Source: Pseudopyrenochaeta lycopersici (taxonomy: Eukaryota; Ascomycota; Dothideomycetes; Pleosporales; Pseudopyrenochaetaceae). Taken from it: 64,000 nucleotides of DNA. The position numbers and the translations under genes are program-made. The stretch is taken from the NCBI GenBank assembly GCA_003313425.1, contig NHZP01000097.1, forward strand, positions 1-64,000. Direction: 5' to 3'. Below the pieces are notes generated by a model. That model did not search any database. It worked only from the letters and a program-made list of their open reading frames with translations, and was not told where the DNA came from. Within the stretch, counting starts at the first letter, position 1, and every line of letters starts with the position of its first letter. Below, one piece after another: positions 42,491 through 54,988 of the stretch.

Positions 42491-45400
42491 CAGCGAGGGT
42501 ACGTAATACTACATTATAGTACAAAGCTTAGGTGTAACTACTTAGCACACACGCACTACATAAAAAGGAAAATAGTAAAGAATAAAAATAAGACACATAC
42601 AATAATTATATTTTTAACTACCTAATTAATAATCTTATTTAATTATAATCCTATAGCACTAAATAACGCATTTTATCTAATATAAGAATAAAGGCGAGAG
42701 TAGACTAGACTCTGCGCTTATTAGTAATAAACTTATATTAATAAAGGTGTCTAACTTACTTTACGAAGTATATACAGACTATACTTATAATAACGCGATA
42801 GTTCAGGCTATTCTTAATGTCGCTCTAGTACTAGGGCAGTCGCCGCTTAATATTGTAATACATGCTACAGCCAGGTCTTAGTATACGCTATCCTCGCTAT
42901 CTTCGCTAATTTTAAAATGTATATAAATCTCCCGTATTAGTTGTCGTTAAATAGTTCTTAGTTAGCGATATACAGCCACACGCAGTTAACTGCTTAATTA
43001 GCTAAATACAGGATTCCCGTAGGCGATACAGTCGCGCAGAAGGTCCTGTAAAATGTTAGTATCGCTATAAGGTATTGCGTTAAACCTACCTACTTAAACT
43101 ATAACAGATCTAGCGCGCATAATAGCGCTACTACTAATCCTAACGCTAGCTTTAATAATGCAGCTATTACTAATAAAAATATTCTTACTAATCTATATAT
43201 CTTAAGCGGCCTTAGTACTATTACTTCTTTTTAAAGCTTTAGTATTAGTAGGTGTCTTTAAAGTTAAAATTGTAATATAAGCGCTAATTTTAGTATTCCT
43301 TCTAATAGCTATCTATCTAGAGTTAAGTAATTAGTAGTCTAATCTAATAACTACGTTATTAGTAATAGAGAGATTATAGCTATATTTATAGCAGAAAGGT
43401 GCTATAACGTGTATATTTCTACTAAGGTAACTAATTATAGGACGCTCTTTAGTATAGGGCAGTATCTATCTTACTACTATAATAGTCTTAAGGCAGCGTC
43501 TAAGCTCTTCCTTTGTAATAACTACTATAGCGTTAGTAGTACTATTAAATTAATATACCGCTCTTATATAATATGCACGTTCGTCTACTAACTACTTATT
43601 AAATAGTAAGAAGGGCTAGCTAGCTAATATTTTCTCTTTCTTAGATTTCTAGATTAACAGCTGCGGTGCAAGTTAGATTAGTAGTACACTCGACGGCGTA
43701 GTAGTAGGAGGAGCTATTAAAGATAGAAGCGGTAACAGCAGTAATAGCTGCTAAGAGTGCTGTATAACCTAATAGTATTAGATTAAAATATTAGCGGGTC
43801 TAGAATAACGTGAGCTAATTAATAATTATTAGGGTTTCTAAAGGCACACGCAATACCTAACTAGAGAGAGGAGATCTAGGATAAGATAGACTAGATACCT
43901 ATATTAACTTAAGAATAACTTACATAACTAGTAATAGGGTATAGGTAACTACGTAGCCTAGGTTTTATAGTGCGTGATAGTATAGTTGTAGATTATGCTG
44001 TTAATGTAGTAGCTCTTAGAAGTAAGATACAGGCTGACCTTACGTTGCGTGCCTCTTATAGGCTAGGTCGTCAGGAGCTTAGGTATACGGCGATGTATAT
44101 TCAGGAGGGCACGAGACTCTTAGCAGAGGTAGTGGCGCTTACTTCCTCTTGTTACTGTTACTACAGTTACTAGCTACTGCTAAGTTAAGCTTATGTTCTT
44201 TAGCGGCGATAGACAGTCTACGAGTGCCACTATAGCCTATTAGGGTTACTGCTCTATATACTATGTAAGTGCTGTAAGCAGTTCTATAGAGGGGTATATA
44301 GATCTAAGTATAAATTAGACACTAATTATAGACTGCAGCAATCTGCTCCTTTACCTATATAGGTGGTGGAGGCTTTATAATTCCTCTTTTCAGCTAGTAC
44401 GTTCTGTTTACATAGCCTTTATAAATAAAGCTACCTTACGTACAGTTAGCACCTGATTATTATATTAGACAACTATAAGGTATAGAACTTTACTTAAAAC
44501 TTATATTTAGGTTTTGCTTTATCGCACTTCTTCTTTTATTTCTAATATATTCTATAACTAGTCTTAGTTTAGTGTGCAAATTACTACCTAAAGTTAGTTT
44601 AGTTATAAAGTATTCTAACAGAATATACCCTCTTTATTTTCTTTAATAACACCTGTACGCCCACTTAGGTTACCTCGTATGCGTTAGTGTCTGCAAAGCT
44701 ATTTAAGTTATTCGTACCACCCGTAGTAGCGTGTAACAGCAGTAGCCCGCCGTTCTAGAATAGCTCTATAATATACAGTTTATAACTTTTTTATTCTTAC
44801 TAGACGCTCTATAGCATCTGCAGCGGGTTTAGCAGCCTATTATTTCTTAGCCTCTAAGGAGCTTTAACGGGGTAGGGTTCGCTGTTTAAGATTCAGACTC
44901 TTAAGTAACCTGTTCCTGCTAGGAGATTTTAGTATCTATTCTTAGGCGGTCTAAATAAAGAGCCTAAAGTAGCTACTACATGTGTTGCTAGCTTCTAGTT
45001 TTTAGAGATATAGCTTAGGAGGCTCTGAGCACAGACGGAAGCGGAAGCGTTTCTAAGCTAGGTGTCGTATGCTAGAACAGAAAACTTAGCAATAGCCTAG
45101 GCTTAATATTACTTAATATGCTCTGTTAGAGTTAAGTATTAATAGAGGTGCCTAAAGCCTAAAATTATTCGCTACAGCCAGACGTTAGGTAAGGCGCGAG
45201 AGTAGATAAGAGTGCACAACAAGTGACGAGACTCCAGACGCCAGGCACCGCTTACCGCGGGCAGCGACTAAGCAGGGGGTTGCTCCTTACTAGGGGCAGA
45301 GAGGACCTGCAGCACAATTAGACTAAACCGCTCCAACCCCTACTTATTATTTAGGTCACCCAAACAGCTATAGCAGCGTTTAAATCTAGATAGGAAGGCT

Positions 45401-46078
45401 TCGGCACACATTCGCGAGGATAATTCGCGTGTACTCGCCTAAAGCTGCTTTATGAGTGCAGATTCGAGTAGGCGATTTAGCCAACGCGGAACGCCGCGTT
45501 TGCTTATCACATGTTGAGTGCTTCGGGCTGCTAATTAGTAGAGATAGACCTGCTAGCATGCCTTCCTAGATTTGTATCAAACGCGCAAGAGCAGCTTGCC
45601 GTCCACCGAAGCTGCCTCTAAGTTAGGGACGCACAAGCGTAATTTTTAGCGCGGTGCCCGGCCTGCCTATTCCCCTCAATAACGCATGGCAGCTCTAGCA
45701 TTCTTAAGGTGGTCCGATGCACTCTAATCCCAGCAACAGCTTAGTCTTGTAAGGCTGCTATAAAATCCCTCTATAAAGAGGGATTCGTTAATTTACGTAA
45801 CTTAGAAGTTGGAGATCTTTACGTGGATACAGGAGATAAGAGAGGGGAAGAAGTTTTTTGAGAGAACAACCTCGTAGGTGCTTGATAACGATGATGGATC
45901 ACAAGGATTGTTTGCACGGGTTTTCTACGGTAACGTTGCTGCAGGATCTTAGGGACGATAATCACATTCCTTTTTAGAGTATCGTTCCTTTTAGCGTATC
46001 AGCGCGTGTAGCAAGAAAGGAACTCTTAGACAATTAATTAGCTCCTTATTCATCAAAATATAGTCGAGTGGTAAGACC
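42491..46078. other. RIP-degraded repeat DNA, nothing assigned
   Basis: TA-rich, stop-riddled sequence, possibly the 5' region of the LINE and other elements. A short plus-strand frame at 43,970-44,173 has no domain. Composition becomes more balanced from about 45,180. I tried several frames and could not name a family. Confidence 0.4.
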
Positions 46079-46121
46079 ACTCAGCGCTACTTACTACCCG
46101 CTAGGAAGTAAGCGTCTACTA
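46079..46121. repeat. 43-nt perfect inverted repeat, right copy
   Basis: Exact reverse complement of 41290-41332. It follows a GAGTGGTAAGACCAC stem-like sequence at about 46,066-46,080. Confidence 0.8.
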
Positions 46122-46983
46122 TCATGTTAACTTAGTATTTTAAGCCATGCCCCTTAAGCACATACGCTTGCCGAAGCTTAGGCTACCTGTTCAAGTCTCA
46201 CACGTTTAAAAGATAAGGAAAAGGGAAACAGAGACCAGAAGTGATCAGTTGCTGCAGTACATTCGCAAGCGATACTCGAAATAGAGGAGTAAGATATTTA
46301 AGCTTCTAAACTTAGATCTGCGTATGAAAAAAGGCCACTTTCGACGTTAGCGCGGAGCCCATTTCGCACTCCGCACTCAGCAGTCCTTACCCTCTACCCT
46401 TCATTCCACTCTTAGCCTCTCTTTAACTATGCCTATGTAGTTACACTCGCCCTTTGTCTCCATTTCCTCTCCTTCTGCACACTGTCGCTTTCCCTGTTAT
46501 TGCGTTGCCTGTAAAGACCTTCGTTTATTATGCGCTCCATACCCATAGTAAGGAACATACCCTCAACAAGACTGCAGGACTGTTTGCCATCAACAAGGCG
46601 GCTAACCAGCTGCAGGGTCCACCATGTAGGAAAATGCTTCCCAACACTAGCAGCCAGCATGCGATCATCTCAGACTCGCAGTCGGCGCTGCTATTAGTAC
46701 AGCATACGGACAATGGCATTGCAGTTGTGCTAAGCGCAACCGCTGAAGAGTATCACTACAGTTGACCTACTATCTATTGTGGACTGGCTCATGGCTATCG
46801 CACACAGTCGCTGCTGGCGTGATTTCTAGCGCGGTTGTTAGTGGTAGCGTTTATCCCTTGCCAGCGTGATACATGGGTCTGAAAGAGCAACCGCCACTTT
46901 AATAGACATCTTACTCTATTTATTATCCGCTCACATTTATAGTTTACGCAAGATGATTAGGTCGTGTTTCCAGCACTGCAGCT
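46122..46983. other. spacer with a weak RNase H-like trace
   Basis: A 103-codon plus frame (46454-46765) contains AINKAANQL and HAIISDSQSALLL, faintly like the RNase H end of a LINE polyprotein. It is too short and isolated to call. Otherwise unassigned. Confidence 0.3.
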
Positions 46984-47247
46984 ATGTCGTCCCAATCGCA
47001 GTCCTAGCTGGTAGCGCATACGAAGGCAAGACGAGCCGCTAATAACAACTACTAGAAGCTCTTAAAAACCCTCTACAGAAAGCTGTCGAAGCTGTGCTAC
47101 GAATACGACGCGGATATATACTTCCTAGCGTATCGCAACGGTCGATACAATGTTTTCGCATCTATGGATAAGATAGGCCAGCCTTGGTCGCCGCCAGATC
47201 GAGATGCTCTTGTAGGCCCCTCACCTCTTACGCCTATTGAGGGCTAA
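46984..47247 (+). pseudogene. MADS-box-like small gene relic (88 codons, two TAG stops)
   Basis: ATG 46984 to TAA 47245-47247, one frame, interrupted only by two TAG codons in the first third. The core (KTLYRKLSKLCYEYDADIY, then RNGRYNVFAS and PWSPP) has the helix-then-strand pattern of MADS/SRF DNA-binding domains: basic helix, LCYEYDADI in place of the usual LCDADV, then a strand. Such short MADS-like genes are, as I recall, common beside fungal repeats. It lies just upstream of the DUF3435 fragment on the same strand. Function unknown. Confidence 0.5.
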
Positions 47248-47289
47248 CGCTTACTAAGGACAAAGTATACCCTCCACCGGTGATTAAGT

Positions 47290-47860
47290 CGCCAGCCTAT
47301 TGCCGTCGAGCTCGTCATGAACAAGCGAAGGTGATCGTCTAGGAGCCCTGCTTCACAGGAACTGCATGATTTACGTTCTTGAAGTTGATTGAAACGCTAA
47401 GCAATATCGTAAGGAATACCTTTCCCCTTCCCGAAATTATGTACAACGACACCCTTGCCTTTAGCCTACATGTCTTCCTGCTCGGACTCCTCTTCAGCGA
47501 TGGGGCATTTGCAGCATATAACCTAACATCCCAAGAGGAACTAAGCAGACTCGATATTCCACCAGGCAGCAACGAACTACTATTACGTCTTGATAAGAAA
47601 TTAGACGACTTCCCCGTATTCTGGAAGGCAGTGAAGAGTCTAGATAGCTGGTCTATCTCTTAAAATGAGGCTCTCCCATACTCTACCTTACTACACTATC
47701 TTAAAATATTAGGGCAAATCACGGGTTGTCGGTAAGTGACTCGCCCTTATTCGCTACGATATGGCGGAGGCAAGGCTTTCAATAAAAACGGTAAGCCCTA
47801 GATGGCTGTAGGCCAGTGTGAGGAATGGATGGATTTGGCGGCGCATCCATTTGCCAACTT
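47290..47860 (+). pseudogene. DUF3435 tyrosine recombinase (Starship captain family) fragment
   Basis: The best-preserved part is open from 47379 to 47663 and contains NTFPLPEIMY and LHVFLLGLLFSDGAF, followed by LDIPPGSNEL and LDDFPVF. This order and wording are characteristic of DUF3435 proteins. Past the TAA the same frame continues ALPYSTLLHYLK, then PYSLRYGGGKAFN. The last block corresponds to the arginine-bearing segment of the tyrosine-recombinase catalytic domain. The region with the H-x-x-R pair and the nucleophilic Tyr is not clearly readable before the sequence changes at about 47,860. The upstream part is degraded. DUF3435 enzymes insert giant cargo-carrying Starship elements. This copy is dead and truncated. 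Confidence 0.7.
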
Positions 47861-47989
47861 GTAGTTGGATAGATGATAGAAAAATTTTCAGAAAAATCCG
47901 AAATCACTTATGCGAGACGAGATTATAGGTATTTTTACCGCTATATAGGCGCTATCTCCATTTCTTTAATAGTAATAATATTTGCCTTG

Positions 47990-50900
47990 TCCTAAGAATG
48001 CAAACACTGAGCTGCTTATATCGTAGGCTGCTCAAGATGGTTGCGACGGGTCGTGATCATGAGCCCCATTCGGCTGAATACACGCTTAGGCTCATCGCTT
48101 ATTGCTGGAATTGAGAGAATATCGAATGTTATTTAAGCTAGATGCGGGTACTCCTTAATACTAATAGTCCGCCACTATTTAAGTAGAAACTTAAGCTCGA
48201 TTAGCTCTTAGTTGCTATATCGCTCAAACTTATCTAGATAGCTGCTTTTTAGTTTTTACTTCGTGCCTTAGCTAAACTTTTTACGCAGTTATAAAACGTC
48301 TCTAGCGTATCAGGTTTATATATCGTAGTCTTCTTTGCTAGTGACATAGCATCTAAGAAGGGTAGTTACTTATAGGTCGAACGCTATAGCGACTTAACTG
48401 CTTTTTGGCTAGCCGTAATCTACAACTTATCATTTGCCTATTAAGACTTAATAACCTTCTAGGTGTAGGCAGGATGTAGCACAGCAGCCGCAAGATATGC
48501 CAGTCAGTCGTTAAGTTTTGCGTAGTACTCTTCAGCTTTATTAAGTGCAAGTTTAATCTGCGTAACGAAGTGCTATTAGCCTTTAGTCGTAGCTAGTAAT
48601 GTATATTTATAACGTTCGTAAGCAGCTGTAAGTTCCTTAATAATAAATTTAAGGTTAAATTGAACTTTGCTGATCCTACAGGACTTGCCGACGTTCAAGA
48701 TCTATTCATGGCTTCCAACAGTACGTACTACGGTACGGTTGGCCCTCCTCTGGTTACGCTACGGCTCAAAAATGACGACGCAGCCTACGGTACGGTCTAA
48801 ATTGAGCCCTCTACGGCCCGTAAGCAGTAGTACGGTCGTAGACCTTTCCTAATTAGGAAACTATAGTATAGTTGTGGTGTTGACCTCAGATTTGCTGTTA
48901 AATTGTCTTACTGCCGCCTCTAACCTCGTAAGATGGCTCTCCACGACGACCCTCCTCAGCCAATTTTTCTGTACCTGCAGCGCCTCGACCGTGTTACTGT
49001 AGAGTGAATTTTAATCGCACGTGATTATTTGTTTACCGTACTAAAGGCTCTCTCGCAGTCGCAGCTGGTACTCGGTATAGATAGGAAATCAGTAGCTATC
49101 TTAAATAAGATCAGATACTTATTGCGGCCTACTACGACCCACCAGCGCTATAGGTTATCTAATAACTTGCGATCTGCCTCTGGTGAGTTCACGCACTCCT
49201 CGCGCTAGTTATTGTAGTACTCTTAAAGCTGAGATACTTGTTTGCGGCGTTTGTTTTTAGCGTGTTGGAGGAGATCGAGATTCACTTCTATTGATTGTTC
49301 GTACCAGCTGTCGTAGGTAGTGTTAACATCGTTGGAAACACGTGGTAGCTTCCGCCGCAGCGGCTGAGATAGTTGTAAGTCTTTATCTCTAATCTCGGCG
49401 TTAATATAGGCTTCGAAGATGGTAGAGATAGAGGCCTGAGCGCGCTTGTAGTACCTTGGAAAGTGTGCCTATTGTGATCTGAACTAATTTAAGCGCAGCT
49501 TTAGCTCTAGCTATCTCACCAGCCTCCTGTTTTCTGCGGCGCTAAACGAGTTAAGGTTGTTCCTCAGATCTCCGAAATTACCGCCTATCGGAGCCCTTTC
49601 TGCGAAGGCCACGGACCTGCGAGCGCCCTAGCCGAATCTCAGCCTTTAACACGCCACACTGAGGCTCAGCCCTAAAGCTTAATACTAAAAAAACAGCCGT
49701 AAGCTGTAAATACGGCTTTAAAATTAATCTAATTACGGCTACGCTACGATCCAGCCTAAGCTACGTTACTTACTGCTTATGTAAGCCGTAGGACTGTACC
49801 GTAGGCTACCGTACTACGTACTGTTGGAAGCCATGGATCTATTATTGCAAGCCAGTAAGGCTCAAGGAGTTTTTAATACTAGGTTAAGATCTCCTAGTCT
49901 TCTAAATTAAGCGTATCTTTAAGAATAGTATTCTAAGAATAATCCTTATCTTAAATCTAGCGTCCTTTAGACTTCTCTTATATAACACGTTAGCGCTTAA
50001 ATAATAAGAAGTCTTTAAAAGGGGCTTAGAGTTTAAGGAGTATCTTAATCTTATCGCAGACGCTGTTCTAGCGAGTGTTATTACTTCTATAGAGCTTACG
50101 CGTTTTAATTATATTCTATTTAGTTAGGTTAATAATAGACTTAAAGTATTTAAGTTAGGCTTAGTGCTACTGTTTTTATCTTTATAAACTTACGTATATC
50201 TAAATAACTAGATTATAAGCCTTACTAACTAGTCCTATTTACCTCTATTAATTTAACTCTTCCTTTAAATTTACTAGCACTAACCCTTTAAATTTAAAGA
50301 GGTTCTTATTAAAGTTAAATAAGAGATAGCAGGTAATAAAGTTAATAACATAGCCTGCATAGCGCAGGCGGCGCTTGTTAGGATTAAAGCTAAAATCTTC
50401 TCTAATTAATTTTATTACTAAATTATTACTTAAAGTATTATCTAGTATAAAAAAGCTAAGTCTGTCTTAAATACTAAAGTCCTTAATTATAGAAATAACC
50501 TGCTCCGTAATATCTATACCCGCATACAAGTTAGTTTCCTTAGGTATTACTAGCAGTATTATTTAGTTCTTAAATTTAGTATTAATAAAGTAAGTAATAA
50601 TACTGTTAAGTAACAGGTAATTTCTAGAGGTCTAGAGGTTAAAGGAGATATAGATCTTACTAATAGAATCCTGCAACTCCTATTTAACTTTAGCCTTATA
50701 AATCCTATAGCCTTTTATAATCTAGTCTTTAACAGTCTTTATAGTAGGTATAGTATCTTTTACGCAGGGCGAGAGATAGATAAGAAGGTCGCGAAACAGC
50801 TTACTATTAACCTGCCTAAATAACACATTATTATGGATAATCTAGCGAATAAGAAGCTTTTAGAAGGTAGCTTTATTAAAGGCTAATGCTAGCGCATTTA

Positions 50901-51290
50901 ATATCTCTTACTCTTAAGACTTATTTATATCTAAGGCTGCTAGCATTAATACACCCCTTCTTTTAAAAGGGATAATTTCTCTCTCCTTATTCTAAGTTTT
51001 GCCGTGAACTTAGCGGATGTATTTAACTATATTTATGCTTCTGCTGTTAACCTTATAATAATAAGCGTAACATATCTATAAAATCAGGTTAGAAGTATAG
51101 CAGCGGACGTATAGCTACTAGCGGGCGCTAGTCTTAGTATGTTTAATTAGTACGCTAAACTTCTAGATAGGTAAGTTTAGCCTAGCTGTACGCCTTAAGA
51201 TTAGAATACTAAAGCTAGGAAGTTAAGACTAAACAACACTATCGTATTTAAATTTTAATCTCTTAATTAGTAAGGCGTCGGCCGTACGCG
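47990..51290 (-). pseudogene. RIP-degraded hAT transposase, interrupted by a second hAT-type element
   Basis: Minus strand, in order: BED-like finger region (near 51,100-50,970), a catalytic-core block (YISFNL, then FFILDN and KRRLRYAGYVINFI, about 50,650-50,340), then a break at the 1,129-bp element (48707-49835). It continues past it with IIKELTAAYERYKYTLL (near 48,640) and AEEYYAKL ... AAAVLHPAY (near 48,530-48,480). The dimerisation domain reads FDILSIPAISDEPKRVFSR (near 48,130-48,060). With the insert and one 8-bp duplication removed the frame runs through. Stops are TAG/TAA/TGA of RIP type. The last 100 codons are much less RIP-affected than the rest. Confidence 0.65.
48707..49835 (-). 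mobile_element. short hAT-type element, 1,129 bp, nested in a hAT relic
   Basis: Perfect 21-bp terminal inverted repeats start CATGGCTTCCAACAG; they extend to 29 bp with one mismatch. They are flanked by identical 8-bp duplications GATCTATT at 48699-48706 and 49836-49843, diagnostic for hAT-type insertion. Subterminal TACGG motifs are frequent. The interior minus strand encodes a hAT C-terminal dimerisation block (FLSIPSTSCDCERAFSTVNK near 49,000) but no N-terminal half, so it is an internally deleted, non-autonomous derivative. Confidence 0.85.
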
Positions 51291-52797
51291 CTTTTGTGCT
51301 CCACTCTAACTCGAAAGTTAGCTCTGTTAAGATGTCTGAAGCAATATCAGAAACGCTATCTAGCGACGACTTTACCGACGACGTTGTTTCTATCGCTTTG
51401 CCGTACGCTCGCTTAAGAGGAGAGAAGCAGCCAATATCAGGAGGCTGCAGAGGATCGAGCTATGAGGAAGCATGCAGAGGGTGATGATATTGCTCTGCTT
51501 ACAGTACTAGTCAAACTCAAGAGTAGCATGACTGTTATGGCCATCTAGCACGAGCAGGCGATAGGCTCCTTGAGTATAAGACGCAGTATGTCTGTAAAAG
51601 TGCCTTAGCCACTGGAGGCCTATCTGATGAGTTGTCCAGCCATTGTCACTAACTGCGAGTACTGAGCCTGCTGAGCCTGCAGGGAGGGTATTGTACCAGG
51701 CTGCCTGGTGATTCTTGGCGGACAGAATCGATCCCTGGGTTCACACATTACCGTATACGGATAATATGCACGGGTTCCCAAGTTATTCAAGTTTCCCAAT
51801 CAAGTTTTCTATCCAAACTTGAGTTAATTGGTAGAATCGTATGGGCAAACTTGAGTCGATTGAATTGGCTTGGCACCAAGTTGAACAATCAAGGGCGGGA
51901 TGGGTATCGCTTCTTTGACTCTAGCGTGTTGTATATTTAGCGCAACGCCCAACGTGGGTCCTGCAAGCCACGGTCGATCCGAACCAGGGTCGTCGATAGC
52001 GACAGATCAAAGTAGTACCGACATCATCACTTGAAAAGAATATTGTTGCACATCGCTTGGACGCTAGAGATTTCCAGAGTTCGTACTGTGTTGTAGATAG
52101 TTAGTATCGGTCCTTCTATTAATCGCTGTTCCCTATGCAGTACTTCTAAGTTTATCTTTTATATCTAACAGGCCTTACAGCACTTGTGTAATCTAACACT
52201 ATAATATTAAAGGTTATCTTAACCTCTAATATAGGAGGTAAGGTAACTATTATATAGCTAGGTAATTAAGACTTGGTTATGATAATTAAAGGGATTAACG
52301 CGTCTAGTTAGGTAATCCTGCCTTTTATTATCCTAACTAGTAAGGTCGGGTAATATTTCATTAAGTAGCGAGTTTCACAGGATACAACGGGTCCATGTTT
52401 TTAGACCCGCAATGTCAGTCTGCCATCTTCATTTCAGGGAACTCATTACCGCTTTTCGACGTTACAGATAATCTTGGACAACTCTTTCTTTGGGCCCTTC
52501 TCGAAGAGCGTGATCAGCAGGACTACATTAAGCTGGCCGGGCTAATAAGGCTTGGATAGCTCATTGATTTTGATAGAAGTTTAAGGATTCTATAAGAAAT
52601 CACGGTATTTTAGAACAATATACGACATGCAGATTAACCTCAACTCAATTCTCTTATCTTTGTTTATCTGAGATGACCTCCTATTGCTTTGACTGCGCAA
52701 GTCTCTATTTGAATGGAATATCCGGTCTTGATCCTCTTACTTCTGTACAATACGAATGTGAGCCTAATTTGCCATTGATGTTGAAACGAGCGAATCA
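51291..52797. other. spacer, partly repeat-derived
   Basis: A 62-codon plus frame at 51296-51484 has no domain. At 51,770-51,910 motifs such as CAAGTTTG/CAAACTTG recur in both orientations, like subterminal repeats of a hAT element. The stretch 52,130-52,360 is TA-rich. No gene supported. Confidence 0.4.
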
Positions 52798-53300
52798 TCA
52801 TGCCTTCTTGCTCCTCCAGGTCGCAGCCTTCGCCTTGCAAACAGCAATTGCCGTTTGGTGACCAGCATCGGATTTACCTCCAGCAGCAATGCAAGCCTGG
52901 TTGGCTTCAGCACGCTTCTTTGCGCAGCTGTTTGCAATTTCAATAAGTCGAATCCCATCTTAACAAGCGATAAAACTTACGTAGTGAATCCATCAATGCA
53001 CCTTTGTTTGAGCGCTAAGGCCTTATCCTTCTGCTTCTTCTTCAACTTGTCGAAGTCCACAAGGGCAGTGCTTGGGCAGCTGCTCTCAGCAGCATGATAC
53101 TCTGCAGTTAACGTCCTCATACGGGCGAGGTGCGCCTCTTGCTTTGCGCGCTCAGCCTTGTCCTTAGAGAAAACAGGGTTGCAGGTAGCCTGCCGGGCGA
53201 AGACGTTGGCTGCAGACACTGCAGAGTCGGCGATAGGTGCGGCTATCACGGCAGCTGGGGCAGCCAGAAGGATAGCGGCGAGGATGTTAGAAAGCTGCAT
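52798..53300 (-). CDS. small secreted lysine-rich protein, 149 aa, one intron
   Basis: ATG at 53298-53300; exons 52981-53300 and 52798-52927 with a 53-nt intron (GTAAGT ... AACAG). Spliced length is 450 nt including TGA. Signal peptide MQLSNILAAILLAAPAAVIA; the mature N-terminus probably begins near FARQATC after a short propeptide. The body is helix-rich and charged, with a KLKKKQKDKALALKQR stretch and six cysteines (CNP, SSC, RCID, TTC, QAC, AVC), plausibly paired. No family recognised. Size, secretion, Cys content and location beside transposons are those of effector-like or surface proteins, but that is only a suggestion. No RIP damage. Confidence 0.75.
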
Positions 53301-54988
53301 ATTGGCAGATAACGATAAGTGAATGTGGTGGTGGAACGAGTGACGTTTGATGGTAACGAAGGACTGTAAAGAGCGTGGATGAGAATGAAGCTGAGCTGTG
53401 AGCTGTGAACATATTGGCACGACTGAAGACCTCTCCTTTATACTTAATCTTTGTGCACTTTGATGTCTGCAATCCAATGGCATCTTCAAACGCCAAGTGT
53501 GAATGAAACTAAAAGAGCCGCAATCTATTCGACTTACCACGAGCCAGCGAAGCTCGAATATACTGCTTCCATTCTGGTAGCCTAGGAAGGACCGATACAT
53601 GACACAATCTCCAATTATTAGAAGCCAGGTTACCAATCGCGTATGAACGTGGACGGTATTAATGGATGTTCTATGAAACATCTTTAATTGATTGTCCTTT
53701 GCAAAGACTACATTTTCTGCCCCTTACTTTTGCGTATATCCTACTATTTTTAGAGGTATATGTATATGTAGCTTTCATTAGTGTTTATAACCCTTATTAA
53801 GCTAGCACAGTATTTAGGAGGCCTAGTGGGTCTTTTCTGTCCTTCTATCGGGCCGCACACTGTGTCTGTGCGCTTAATGCATATGTTCACTGAATGCGCA
53901 AACCCCAACACCCGATGCCAGTCGAGACTTACACACCTGAACTCTTCGCGCTCTGCCGTGGTCTAAACTGGGGACTCTATCATAGCCCTGCCGTAGACTA
54001 TTTCCTCGGTGCCGTGTGAATGGCCGGACTACCTTACGCGCGCATCGCTTAGAACAGCGTGCTCTTGATTATAATAGATAGCACCCAATCTCTCTACTGC
54101 CCTAATGTCTCTTGCTAGCTCTCAGCGAATGGCCAGGTAGGAATGTCACCATGCGCTCGTCGAGAGCGACGGTCCAAGTATTATGCGGTCTGTTCTCGCA
54201 TAACACGTCGCACATCACGCCGTCAACCTCCTCTCCGTGAGAGTTACTGGAGCTATGCTCGTCCCACTCTTTCTAGGGCTCCGGCTCCCACATAAACGCC
54301 GTTCTGCGAGTAGTACTATAGTGAAGCATCTGCAAATCTCCCATAAACGCCCGACCAAGCGCAAGAAAGTAGACCTAACCGCCTCCGTAGTGATCAGGCT
54401 TAATACCTAGAACAGCTCATCTACTTAGCAGCCCGCTCTGATACTCGTCTCCTAGCAGTACGAGATCGAGCAGTGCGATCCAAAGACCCAAACAGCGTCC
54501 TTTCAAGCTTGGCTTTGTCATCGGGTCTAGTGGAGCGGGCCGTCTGCTGGAGCATCCACAAATACATGTCGCGCACGGACCCACACCCCACAAAAAACAG
54601 AGCCCCTTCATACAGAGCATGATGCTAGTTTCGACGCCGGTTTCAATCTAGTGTCCTAGGCAGAAAATTCACTGGAGCCTCCGGCGCGAAGAGAACCGGC
54701 CCTTAGCGTTCTGAGTTTCAATGGTTGGCGGATTTGGTAAGTTGGGCGACCTCACCCCACGCATGCGCCCCTTCAGCTCAGCCTCGTGTTTTATGTTTCA
54801 TGTCCAAGCTTTCTCAGCGCCTGCTAATTAGAGTCTTAAGTGCAATGAAATTCACTTTATTACTTTCGTTGCCATTGATTGCTGTTTTAACTTCTTCCCC
54901 AGCGTTGTACTAATCTGTCTTTACAACCCAGCTTCTCTTGTAAAAGCCGTTTGACTTGGCAGACAAGTATTTGGACAACTCTAGGAAG
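53301..54988. other. intergenic region between secreted protein and F-box genes
   Basis: Normal-composition DNA with presumed promoters of the minus-strand secreted gene and plus-strand F-box gene. Short open frames here have no recognisable domains. A TA-rich patch lies near 53,730-53,810. Nothing else supported. Confidence 0.45.

Noticed and set aside
46063..46215. Possible split tRNA or tRNA-derived SINE: AGTCGAGTGGTAAGACCAC near 46,066 and GTTCAAGTCTCA near 46,190
   Set aside because: The two arm-like pieces are too far apart, no acceptor stem pairs, and the 43-nt inverted repeat lies between them. Not enough for an RNA call.
46454..46765. 103-codon plus frame with an RNase H-like phrase (ISDSQSAL)
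   Set aside because: Too short and isolated to call a LINE fragment; only mentioned as a weak trace.
47990..48120. Apparent continuation of the DUF3435 protein on the plus strand (Arg/His-containing block)
   Set aside because: The minus strand of the same DNA reads as a hAT dimerisation domain (FDILSIPAISDEPKRVFSR), which is a much better match.
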